8,478 nt of DNA from Oscillospiraceae bacterium (GCA_009784085.1 WRCJ01000068.1:1-8478), one strand, 5' to 3'. Positions 1 through 5,353 are shown, counted from the first letter of the stretch. Numbers and translations are program-made. Notes: a model not told the origin generated them from the sequence alone.

Positions 1-2
1 GC

Positions 3-506
3 GCTGAGTGGCAGCAACCGCCGCCGCCCCCCTACGGGCAGCAGCAACCCCCGCCCCCGTATGGGCAGCAGCCGCCCCCCGCTTACGGGCAGCAACCCCC
101 GCCCCCTTATGGGCAGCAACCGCCCCCTTACGGGCAGCCGGCGGCTCCCGCTGACAACCGGAAGACGTTCAGCATTCTGGCGTACGTCGGCCCCCTGTGG
201 CTTATCGGCATGTTTGCGGGGAACGAGAAGAACGATCCGCGCGTCCGCTTCAACGTGGGCCAAGGCATGATATTGACCATCGTTTATGTCGCCCTTTATA
301 TCGTTGTCGGCATTATCAGCGCGCTGATTCCGAGGCCCAACTATTTTTATGGTGGTGGTTGCGCGGCGTACGGCGTCATCACCTCGTTGCTGTGGCTGTC
401 GGTTTCCGCTTTCATGGTCATCTTTGCCCTCATTGGTATCATGGGCGTGAGCAAAAACCAGGAGAAACCCCTTCCTATCATTGGAAAGTTCGCATTTTAC
501 AAGTAA
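3..506 (+). CDS. Partial membrane protein: Pro/Tyr/Gly/Gln-repeat N-terminus plus DUF4870/Tic20-like domain (5' end outside window)
   Basis: The reading frame is open from the left edge (first full codon at base 3) to a TAA at 504-506, giving 167 visible residues; the true start is upstream. The first ~50 residues are five imperfect copies of YGQQ followed by a proline run, a low-complexity, probably disordered cytoplasmic segment. Next comes KTFSILAYVGPLWLIGMFAG, then a charged NEKNDPRVRFNVGQG loop and two further hydrophobic stretches (about residues 90-108 and 120-145), ending in KPLPIIGKFAFYK. The pattern 'LAYxGxLWLIG ... DPxVRFNxGQG ... hydrophobic' is what I recall for DUF4870/Tic20-like small membrane proteins, which in Clostridia often carry an N-terminal zinc ribbon and such a proline linker; any zinc ribbon would be off the window. 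Cellular function is unknown. An internal Met at 210 could be mistaken for the start, but the repeat frame continues upstream of it. Family call is moderately sure. Confidence 0.8.
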   Translation, partial: AEWQQPPPPPYGQQQPPPPYGQQPPPAYGQQPPPPYGQQPPPYGQPAAPADNRKTFSILAYVGPLWLIGMFAGNEKNDPRVRFNVGQGMILTIVYVALYIVVGIISALIPRPNYFYGGGCAAYGVITSLLWLSVSAFMVIFALIGIMGVSKNQEKPLPIIGKFAFYK

Positions 507-540
507 TCACAAGCAATCACTTGTCATTACAAGCGATTCG
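501..540. repeat. 10-bp degenerate tandem repeat spanning the stop codon
   Basis: Four decamers lie in exact register: AAGTAATCAC (501), AAGCAATCAC (511), TTGTCATTAC (521) and AAGCGATTCG (531). The first contains the TAA stop of the preceding gene. Variants of the same motif continue loosely to about 570 (GCGATTTGTGATTTGCGAG). This looks like slippage-derived sequence rather than a coding extension. Confidence 0.6.
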
Positions 541-583
541 TGAGCCGCGATTTGTGATTTGCGAGTCATTTTGCGCCGGATAA

Positions 584-607
584 CAGCGGGGGCATAGACC
601 CCCGCTG
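584..607 (+). terminator. GC-rich hairpin downstream of the membrane-protein gene
   Basis: CAGCGGGGG (584-592) pairs perfectly with CCCCCGCTG (599-607) around a 6-nt loop, a 9-bp stem 78 nt after the stop codon. There is no U-run directly after it, so it is either a weak terminator or an mRNA 3'-end stabiliser; the stronger terminator is at 704-745. Confidence 0.45.
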
Positions 608-619
608 ATGCCGCGCCGT

Positions 620-703
620 CATTTTCGCGCCAACCATCATGTTGGCGCAGTGCCATCATCGCGCCAACCATAATTGTGACGCCGTGTCATCATCGCACCA
701 ACG
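620..703. repeat. 34-bp tandem repeat (2.5 copies) with internal inverted repeat
   Basis: Units start at 620, 654 and 688, each beginning CAT(C/T)(A/T)TCGC(G/A)CCAAC; the third is truncated at about 703, where the terminator begins. In the first unit GCGCCAAC (627-634) and GTTGGCGC (641-648) form a perfect 8-bp hairpin with a 6-nt loop; in the second unit the pairing has decayed. No gene is visible here. Confidence 0.65.
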
Positions 704-745
704 AAAACAGGGGCTGTTGGAATTTCCAACAGCCCCTGTTTTTTT
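704..745. terminator. Bidirectional intrinsic terminator between convergent genes
   Basis: The stem carries ACAGGGGCTGTTGG on the left arm and CCAACAGCCCCTGT on the right arm around an AATTT loop (721-725). It is followed by seven T on the plus strand (739-745) and, read from the other strand, by four T (complement of 704-707). It lies between the plus-strand membrane-protein gene (ends 506) and the minus-strand sortase gene (ends 1049), so it can stop transcription from both. Confidence 0.85.
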
Positions 746-750
746 GCGTA

Positions 751-1017
751 TCGTAGGGCGCGGCATCCCTGACGCGCCGTAGGGTGCCCCCGTGCGATGT
801 TATGCGGTACGCGCCCCCGCGCGTCCCGCCGCACCCAACGTCCCCGTGCGTATCGTAGGGGACGCGCCGTGGGGCGGTCGTGGCGATGATATACGGCGTT
901 TCGTAGGGCGCGGCATCCCTGACGCGCCGTGGGGCGCCCCCGTGCGATGGTATACGATGGCCGTAGGGGACGCGCCCCCGCGCGTCCCGCCGCACCCAAC
1001 GTCCCCGTGCGTATCGC
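751..1017. repeat. GC-rich intergenic repeat: ~150-bp unit duplicated in tandem
   Basis: The segment beginning TCGTAGGGCGCGGCATCCCT at 751 recurs at 901, and the segment starting ACGCGCCCCCGCGCGTCCCG at 809 recurs at 970, so two copies differ by an ~11-bp indel in the middle. A third partial unit starting TCGTAGGGG lies at 853. The units open with CGTAGGG or CGTGGGG and are rich in short GC inverted repeats. Overlapping frames are open on both strands only because stops are rare in such GC-rich sequence; nothing there resembles a protein. It fills the gap between the terminator and the end of the sortase gene. Confidence 0.75.
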
Positions 1018-1048
1018 AGGATTCATGCCCCCGCGCTCCCTTCGCCCC

Positions 1049-1900
1049 TTACCAGTACGTCTTGCGATCGGCGTTGACCTCGTAGGTGGCCGGGAGCCGA
1101 TCCACGCCATCGGGCAGCCTGACAGCCTGTACGGCAAACCGGGCGTCCTTAAAGTCGTACCAGCAGGTGGACAGGGTGATGATCTCATCCCTGCCCGTAA
1201 GGATCAAGTCGCTGGAAAACAGCGAGATCTCGCGCATATGATCGACAAAGCCCAGAAAATCAGCGGGCGTGTCGAAATCGACCTGATAATAATTGTATAG
1301 CATCGGGACGATCAGCACGGCAAAGATCTGGTATCGCCGCGTCCCGTACAGGGTGTCGTAGGTGAACACCGGGTGTTCCCGCAAAAAGTCTAGGTCCTTC
1401 AATTTCTTCAGGCTGCCGAACATGGAGCCGTCCCGCATGTGATGGGCAAACAGGATGGTGTGCATCCAAGAGGGGTTGTCGGGCGTGTTGCGGTAGTCAA
1501 TGAACACGGCGCCGTATTTGGAGGGGCTTTTGTCGAAATTATAATCGCAATAGTATATATAGTCGGCGCCATAGACAACCGGATAGTCTATCACGGTGCC
1601 GGGGATGGTTAGCCAGGCAGTGAAGTCGTCGTTCCGCTCGATCCAGTCGGCGTATTGCACCAGCTTTTCCGGAAGGATGCTTGGTTTGGACCAGGGCGTG
1701 GGCGTGGGCGCTATCGCCGGGGGCTTGGATTCCGGCGGCGTGGGCGCGGGGGTTGGGGCGGGAGGCGTCTCAGACGGCGCGGGCGCGGGCGTGGACGTCT
1801 CCTCCGGCGGGGGTTCCGGTGGCGTGGCGCAACCGCTAGCGGGCAAGAGGGAGAAAAGCGTCGCAAGGAAGAGGAGGAGGCATAGGAAACGGCGTCTCAA
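1049..1900 (-). CDS. Class B sortase (SrtB-like) with a lipoprotein signal peptide and proline-rich stalk
   Basis: A 283-residue protein. Residues 1-24 are a signal peptide with an Arg-rich start, a Leu/Phe-rich core and a lipobox-like ASGC ending at Cys24, which suggests lipidation and anchoring outside the membrane. Residues 25-77 are a Pro/Ala/Thr/Glu stalk. The sortase domain covers about 78-283: FAHHMRDGSMFG carries the catalytic His153, TLSTCW the nucleophile Cys246 and DARF the Arg254; HxMxDGSMF and TLSTC are typical of SrtB-like enzymes. Sortases join proteins to cell-wall peptides or to each other through a Cys thioester; no substrate with a sorting signal is seen in this window. The start is TTG at 1900, with GAGGGGTGAG ending 5 nt upstream. 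Most sortases I know use a membrane helix at the N-terminus, so the lipobox is notable, although Ala rather than Leu at -3 makes it less than ideal. It is transcribed towards 704-745. Confidence 0.9.
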   Translation of the reverse strand: MRRRFLCLLLFLATLFSLLPASGCATPPEPPPEETSTPAPAPSETPPAPTPAPTPPESKPPAIAPTPTPWSKPSILPEKLVQYADWIERNDDFTAWLTIPGTVIDYPVVYGADYIYYCDYNFDKSPSKYGAVFIDYRNTPDNPSWMHTILFAHHMRDGSMFGSLKKLKDLDFLREHPVFTYDTLYGTRRYQIFAVLIVPMLYNYYQVDFDTPADFLGFVDHMREISLFSSDLILTGRDEIITLSTCWYDFKDARFAVQAVRLPDGVDRLPATYEVNADRKTYW

Positions 1901-1933
1901 GATTACTCACCCCTCGAATCATATATTTGCGAA

Positions 1934-1992
1934 GATACTTGTATGGGAAGATACTAGTACGCGATGATACCTGTATGCGTGATACTTGCGAT
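1934..1992. repeat. Four 15-16-bp iterons upstream of the sortase gene
   Basis: GATACTTGTATG (1934), GATACTAGTACG (1950), GATACCTGTATG (1966) and GATACTTGCGAT (1981) recur at spacings of 16, 16 and 15 bp. The first three are themselves short dyads, ATAC-NN-GTA(T/C). The array sits 34-92 bp before the sortase TTG, between it and a possible TATAAT at 2012-2017, so it could be a set of protein-binding sites or part of the 5' untranslated region. Confidence 0.7.
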
Positions 1993-2011
1993 TCGCTATA
2001 CTGTAGAGACC

Positions 2012-2040
2012 ATTATACTACAATTGTTATCTATAAGGGA
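2012..2040 (-). promoter_or_regulatory. Possible sortase promoter (-10 only convincing)
   Basis: On the minus strand TATAAT is perfect (complement of 2012-2017). At a 17-bp spacing the -35 position reads TCCCTT (complement of 2035-2040), which is poor, so an activator or another promoter may be needed. Transcription from here would run through the four iterons before reaching the TTG at 1900. Confidence 0.35.
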
Positions 2041-2072
2041 AGCAAAAAATGAAAAAGGGGCGAAAACAAGTT

Positions 2073-2101
2073 GGGGCTGTTGAAAATCCTTCAACAGCCC
2101 C
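2073..2101 (-). terminator. Terminator-like hairpin, same family as 704-745
   Basis: GGGGCTGTTGAA (2073-2084) pairs perfectly with TTCAACAGCCCC (2090-2101) around AATCC. On the plus strand no T-run follows; on the minus strand the downstream sequence is AACTTGTTTTCG, moderately U-rich, so it may end the merR transcript before the sortase gene. A lone partial arm AACAGCCCCT follows at 2110-2119. The stem is nearly the same sequence as that at 704-745. Confidence 0.55.
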
Positions 2102-2119
2102 TAAACACGCAACAGCCCC

Positions 2120-2861
2120 TGGAATACGTGCGCCCACGGGTGTCCACGGGATGCCCATGGGCGCCTACGCTACGCGCCGCCGCCTACGCCGCCGACGCGT
2201 TGCCGCCTACGGATGCCCACGGGGTGTCTACGGGCGGCCATTCGCCGCCGACGCATTGCCCACGGGGTGTCTACGGGCGGCCATTCGCCGCCGACGCATT
2301 GCCCACGGGGTGTCTACGGGCGACCATTCGCCGCCGACGCATTGCCCACGGGGTGTCTACGGGCGGCCATTCGCCGCCGATGCATTGTCCACGGGGTGCC
2401 GACGGGCGCCTACGCTACGCGCCGTCGGCTCGCCGCCGATGCGTTGCCTACGGATGCCCACGGGCGCCTACGGGCGGCCATTCGCCGCCGACGCATTGCC
2501 CACGGGGTGCCCACGGGCGGCCATTCGCCGCCGCCTCGCCGCCTAGCCGCCCACGGATGCCTACGGGTACCCACTCGCCGTTGCCGCCCACGGACGCCTA
2601 CTCGCCGCCCATTCGCCGCCGTTGCCGCCCACGGATGCCCACGGGCGCCTACGGGCGGCCATTCGCCGCCGCCTGTGCCGCCTGTGCCGCCTACGCTACG
2701 CGCTGTCGGCTCGCCGCCCACGGGTGCCCACGGGTACCCATGTGCGCCTACGCCGCCGTCGGTGCCGTCCACGGGTGTCCACGGATGCCCATTCGCCGCC
2801 GCCTGCGCCGCCCATTCGCCGTCGGCTCGCTACCCACAGGCGCCTGCGCCGCCGGTGCCGC
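2120..2861. repeat. Large GC-rich tandem repeat array with a 43-bp core unit
   Basis: Units starting GGGGTGTCTACGGGCGGCCA occur at 2221, 2264 and 2350, with a one-base variant at 2307, exactly 43 bp apart; a degenerating fifth starts at 2393 and another at about 2504. Each contains GGCGG...CCGCC, a potential small hairpin. A higher-order segment GCCTACGCTACGCGC near 2163, 2408 and 2689 shows that blocks of the array were also duplicated. The rest is built of the same words (GGATGCCCACGGG, CATTCGCCGCC). All three plus frames are open over long stretches, but 43 is not a multiple of three, so successive units are read in different frames and coding is very unlikely. The array runs up to the stop codon of merR, whose surrounding CCGCCTACTCGC is repeat-like. 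The remaining spacer 1993-2072 holds no gene I can support. Confidence 0.85.
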
Positions 2862-3668
2862 CTACTCGCTGTACACCTGCGACATCACTTGCAGGAGATA
2901 GCTATCGGGATCGCGCATGCTCAGCTCATCGTGCAGGCGCACGCCGTACACCGGGCCGTTGAGCGTCAGGTGGTTCTCGTCGGCGTAGGCGGTTATCCGA
3001 TCGCCGATGTCCCCCGCCTGGCCATAAAAGCTGCGCGTGTAACCGATGATGAAAAGCCCGGCCGGTTTGGTGTCGGATCCCTCCGGATCGATGGCGAACA
3101 GGCGGGATGGCTTGGAAGGGTCTTTCTGGAATGACTCCATGTCTGTGAAGAAATCCCCGATAGGGTAGCTCATGTTGATGCGCAACCTACGGGCATATTC
3201 GCAAAAGTTCAAGAAAGCCTCATAGAAGGAACCGCCGTTTTCGTAATCGTTTTGGGGCCCCAAAGAGATGGACATCCCTTCCATGGCGCGGACAGATATT
3301 TTTGACTCGTCCACCATGAGCCCCCTCTGCATTTGCGAGCGAAGGAGATGGATCACCGAATAGGAACGGTGGAGGCGGCGCAGCTCCGCGTCCAGCTTGT
3401 TCTCCTGCTGATTGAGCAGGGATATCAGGCTGCCCGGGGTCCGGTTGCGCACCATGTCGCTGATCTGGTTGAGGGAGACCCCTAAGCCGGTCAGCACATT
3501 GATAAGGTTGATGCTGATGATCTGCTGCGGGGCGTAATAGCGGTAATCGTTCCTTCCCCGCGCCACCGGGGAGAACAGGCCGATCTCGTCATAATACCGC
3601 AACGTGGATTGTTTGATGCCTGTAATCTCGGAAAACTCCGTGATCGACAGCAAATCGTTCTCAGTCAT
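2862..3668 (-). CDS. MerR-family regulator with BmrR/GyrI-like ligand-binding domain
   Basis: A 268-residue cytoplasmic transcription factor. Residues 8-35 (SITEFSEITGIKQSTLRYYDEIGLFSP) are the classic MerR helix-turn-helix, followed by the DYRYYAPQQI wing (about 41-50). Residues ~80-115 form the dimerising helix (NQQENKLDAELRRLHRSY). About 120-268 fit the GyrI/BmrR-type effector domain, with PAGLFIIGYTRSFYG and YGVRLHDELSMRDPDSYLLQVMSQVY near the end. Proteins of this build usually sense small, often hydrophobic or cationic ligands and activate promoters with overlong 19-20-bp spacers by untwisting the DNA. The ATG at 3668 has only a weak GGGTGTG ribosome site. It diverges from the signal-peptidase/matrix gene cluster, and a site like its presumed palindromic operator lies in that cluster's promoter, so it is the likely regulator. 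The stop codon abuts the GC-rich repeat array. The ligand cannot be read from the sequence. Confidence 0.9.
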   Translation of the reverse strand: MTENDLLSITEFSEITGIKQSTLRYYDEIGLFSPVARGRNDYRYYAPQQIISINLINVLTGLGVSLNQISDMVRNRTPGSLISLLNQQENKLDAELRRLHRSYSVIHLLRSQMQRGLMVDESKISVRAMEGMSISLGPQNDYENGGSFYEAFLNFCEYARRLRINMSYPIGDFFTDMESFQKDPSKPSRLFAIDPEGSDTKPAGLFIIGYTRSFYGQAGDIGDRITAYADENHLTLNGPVYGVRLHDELSMRDPDSYLLQVMSQVYSE

Positions 3669-3690
3669 AATTCACACCCAACTTCTATGT

Positions 3691-3719
3691 ATTATAATTT
3701 GACAAAGGTTATTTGTTAA
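3691..3719 (-). promoter_or_regulatory. merR promoter
   Basis: On the minus strand TTAACA (complement of 3714-3719), a 17-bp spacer and a perfect TATAAT (complement of 3691-3696) lie ~23 bp before the ATG. The -35 overlaps the edge of the palindrome at 3718-3740, consistent with autoregulation. Confidence 0.7.
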
Positions 3720-3740
3720 GGTTCAAGCTACTTGAACCTT
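3718..3740. promoter_or_regulatory. Perfect palindrome, likely MerR-type operator
   Basis: AAGGTTCAAG (3718-3727) and its exact complement (3731-3740) are separated by CTA: 10-bp arms, 23 bp in all. The CAAG...CTTG core resembles known MerR-family boxes such as that of SoxR. An extra half-site-like AAAGGTTA lies at 3704-3711. No T-run follows on either strand, so a terminator is unlikely. It sits beside the merR -35. Confidence 0.75.
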
Positions 3741-3785
3741 GCGCCGTGATATTGGAAATAAATGTTAAAACCAAGTATTCCCATA

Positions 3786-3836
3786 TCTGCGCACGCGAAA
3801 GCGACGCAGAGAGGTTACCCGGCCGAAAACCCTGCG
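3786..3836 (+). other. Candidate structured segment (GAAA-tetraloop hairpin plus alternative hairpin)
   Basis: TCTGCG (3786-3791) pairs with CGCAGA (3805-3810); inside, CGC-GAAA-GCG (3794-3803) forms a GNRA-capped stem. An overlapping alternative pairs CGCAG (3805-3809) with CTGCG (3832-3836) and GGTT (3813-3816) with AACC (3828-3831). The two folds exclude each other. It lies upstream of the promoter at 3922-3952 in the gap between the two regulatory sites; I recognise no known RNA family. The rest of 3741-3921 is AT-rich with no gene that I can support. Confidence 0.35.
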
Positions 3837-3921
3837 GAACATAGGAAATAAAAATCGCGAATAAAACAAATATTCAAAAGTGATTCTCCTTCATCTTCTA
3901 AAAAAACAACGAAAAAAGTTA

Positions 3922-3952
3922 TTGACATTAAAGGTACTTGATACTGTATAAT
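3922..3952 (+). promoter_or_regulatory. MerR-type promoter of the signal-peptidase/matrix gene cluster
   Basis: Consensus TTGACA (3922-3927) and consensus TATAAT (3947-3952) are 19 bp apart, the overlong spacing that is the hallmark of MerR-activated promoters. The spacer contains AAGGT (3931-3935) and TACTTGATACT (3935-3945), resembling the left edge AAGGT and the right half TACTTGAACCT of the palindrome at 3718-3740, with a small dyad GTA-N5-TAC. Transcription would start near 3959 and run into the signal-peptidase gene after a leader of about 250 nt. Confidence 0.75.
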
Positions 3953-4036
3953 GGGGGAGGTGAGAAGAGCCCGCTGGCTCAGCTTGATCCTCATACATAT
4001 ATTTTACCATAAAAACGCTTTCAGTGCAAGGTAGAT

Positions 4037-4078
4037 ATGAAGAAATACTCCGCCGTCGGCGAGAGCAGTTTTTTATAG
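4037..4078 (+). CDS. Possible 13-residue leader peptide
   Basis: ATG at 4037 preceded by AAGG (4029-4032 region, 5-6 nt spacing) opens MKKYSAVGESSFL and stops at TAG 4076-4078. It overlaps a hairpin with a bulged C (4048-4063, CT-CGCC with GGCG-AG) that is followed after five bases by six T (4069-4074), resembling a weak attenuator. Ribosome movement over this ORF would melt the hairpin. Coding is unproven: the ORF is very short. Confidence 0.3.
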   Translation: MKKYSAVGESSFL

Positions 4079-4118
4079 GGAAAATACATACTATGGTAAA
4101 GGGCATTAAAGGAAGAAG

Positions 4119-4188
4119 ACTTCATGCGCCGAAGAACGACACGATGTAAGTGAAGGCTGGTCGCATGAAGTTTCATGGAAGGCAGTGA
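4119..4188 (+). promoter_or_regulatory. Leader inverted repeats and 7-codon ORF before the signal-peptidase gene
   Basis: ACTTCATGCG (4119-4128) is exactly complementary to CGCATGAAGT (4162-4171), a 10-bp stem enclosing 33 nt. The right arm can pair instead with what follows it: CATGAA (4164-4169) with TTCATG (4172-4177). A tiny ORF (ATG 4165, MKFHGRQ, TGA 4186-4188) has GAAGG at 4152-4156 with 8-nt spacing, and its ATG is buried in the right arm. This could tune translation of the downstream gene. Confidence 0.35.
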
Positions 4189-4214
4189 AGTAGAAGAGGG
4201 TGGTGCGCGACAAT

Positions 4215-5333
4215 ATGGTTAAAACAATAGACGATATCAACCGTGAGTTTGAAATCGAATATTTGTTCGGAAGCATGGACAATAGCGCGATAAACCCGCA
4301 GGAGTGGGACGATCTCATCCCCGAAATGCTGGGCTCGATGCCCGAGGCTTTGCTCAGCGAGCTGGAGGAGGAGTTTTGCGCGGGCGCGCAAGCGCAGGCG
4401 CATGCCCAAACCCAGACCCAAGCTCAGGCGCAGGCGCAGGATGCAATGCCCCCCGCCCCACAGGCTGCGAGTGACCAGCCGGCTATATTTGACGAGCCGG
4501 CAACTATCGATGCGTCCCTGGCGTCCTTTGAGGCGTCTCTCCTATTCGACGGACCAGCTATCCCCGGCGAAACGGCCGATCCCGGCGGGCTGGCCCCGCT
4601 TGACGAGCCGCTCCGCTTGGAGGGGTTGGATGCCCTTGACGATCCCCTATTCTTCGAGGCTCTATTGCAGGAAGGATTAGTCCCGGCGCCAGACCAAGAA
4701 CCGGGTACGAAGAAGGCGGACGCTTCTCAGCCGGATAAGCCGGCAAAGAAGAAACGGAGCATCTCACGTTTTATCTCCAACGCCCTGTTCTTTTTCGCCA
4801 TCGTGAGCATCCTACTGGCGGCCCTCAGCTTCTCCTTTTCCGGCAATGGCGCGAAACGATTCCTGGGGTACTCATTTATGACGGTGCTGACCAGCAGCAT
4901 GGAACCAGAGATTTCCAGGGGCGCGCTGGTTATCACAAAGGAGGTTGATGAACAAGATATCAAAGACGGCGACGACATCACGTTTTTGGATCTAAACGCG
5001 GACAGGGTGGTTACGCACAGGGTTGTCGAAATCCAAGAGAACTACCAAGACAGCGGCAAGAAAGCTTTTGTGACCCAAGGGATTGCCAACGAAAATCCCG
5101 ACCGCGAGCCGGTTTTCCATAGGAATATCGTAGGCTCGGTGGTCGCGACAGTGCCTGGATTGGGCGATACCTTGCAGTATGTGTCGGACAGAAAGGTCAT
5201 GTTTTTCATCCTGTTTGGCCTCATCATTTTGGCATCCATCTCCATCCAGTGGTACTTCGACGTCAGGGCAAGGGAGCGCGTCGCCGACAAGAAGGCCACT
5301 GTCGGATACATGGAGGCGAGCCCGGCAAGCTGA
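4215..5333 (+). CDS. SipW-type (ER/archaeal-type) signal peptidase I with long acidic N-terminal extension
   Basis: Predicted 372 residues from ATG 4215; in-frame GTG codons at 4200 and 4203 are alternative starts, and the ribosome site (GAGGGTGG at 4196-4203) does not decide. Residues 1-~175 are acidic and low-complexity: a Gln/Ala tract (58-75) and four (F/L)D(E/G/D)P motifs (92-95, 111-114, 129-132, 141-144). KPAKKKR (175-181) then precedes a membrane helix (186-208), which places the extension in the cytoplasm. The peptidase domain follows: catalytic Ser228 in TSSMEP, and VVTHRVV with His268 in place of the usual bacterial Lys, the hallmark of SipW/Sec11-type enzymes. The third box reads GIANENPD, where I expect an Asp after the Gly. 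A second helix lies at 327-346. SipW enzymes cleave TasA/CalY-type matrix precursors, and three follow directly. Usual SipW proteins are ~190 residues, so the extension is exceptional. Confidence 0.9.
   Translation: MVKTIDDINREFEIEYLFGSMDNSAINPQEWDDLIPEMLGSMPEALLSELEEEFCAGAQAQAHAQTQTQAQAQAQDAMPPAPQAASDQPAIFDEPATIDASLASFEASLLFDGPAIPGETADPGGLAPLDEPLRLEGLDALDDPLFFEALLQEGLVPAPDQEPGTKKADASQPDKPAKKKRSISRFISNALFFFAIVSILLAALSFSFSGNGAKRFLGYSFMTVLTSSMEPEISRGALVITKEVDEQDIKDGDDITFLDLNADRVVTHRVVEIQENYQDSGKKAFVTQGIANENPDREPVFHRNIVGSVVATVPGLGDTLQYVSDRKVMFFILFGLIILASISIQWYFDVRARERVADKKATVGYMEASPAS
4386..4439 (+). repeat. In-gene hexanucleotide repeat encoding Ala-Gln tract
   Basis: Iterated GCGCAG-like hexamers, with some GCC/ACC-CAG variants, encode alternating Ala/Thr and Gln (with one His) in the cytoplasmic extension of the signal peptidase. 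Units of six bases keep the frame, so copy-number change would alter tract length without breaking the gene. Confidence 0.7.
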
Positions 5334-5353
5334 ACGCAAAACGGCGAAAGATA

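Noticed and set aside
637..1188. Arg-rich minus- and plus-strand ORFs over 637-1300
   Set aside because: They cross the terminator and the GC-rich duplicated repeat, overlap the sortase gene in other frames and show no domain.
2221..2392. CRISPR array
   Set aside because: Repeats are directly adjacent with no unique spacers, and no cas gene is in the window.
2049..2962. Long overlapping plus-strand reading frames through the GC-rich array, rich in Arg, Pro and 'HGVSTGGHSPPTHCPRG'-type repeats
   Set aside because: The repeat period is 43 bp, not divisible by three, so the same DNA is read in all frames in turn. Several frames are open at once and none has a recognisable domain.
3765..3840. 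c-di-GMP-I (GEMM) riboswitch in front of the matrix operon
   Set aside because: The GAAA tetraloop stem and GACGCAGAG are suggestive, but GGCAAACC and a proper P3 are missing, and the segment lies upstream of the best promoter.
4195..4209. AGGGTGGT resembling the T-box antiterminator motif
   Set aside because: The match stops after eight bases, the rest of the T-box bulge and the specifier stem are absent, and it overlaps the start region of the signal-peptidase gene.
3891..4421. Minus-strand ORFs of 70-82 codons at 3891-4421
   Set aside because: They run antisense to the promoter, the leader and the start of the signal-peptidase gene, and have no ribosome site or recognisable domain.
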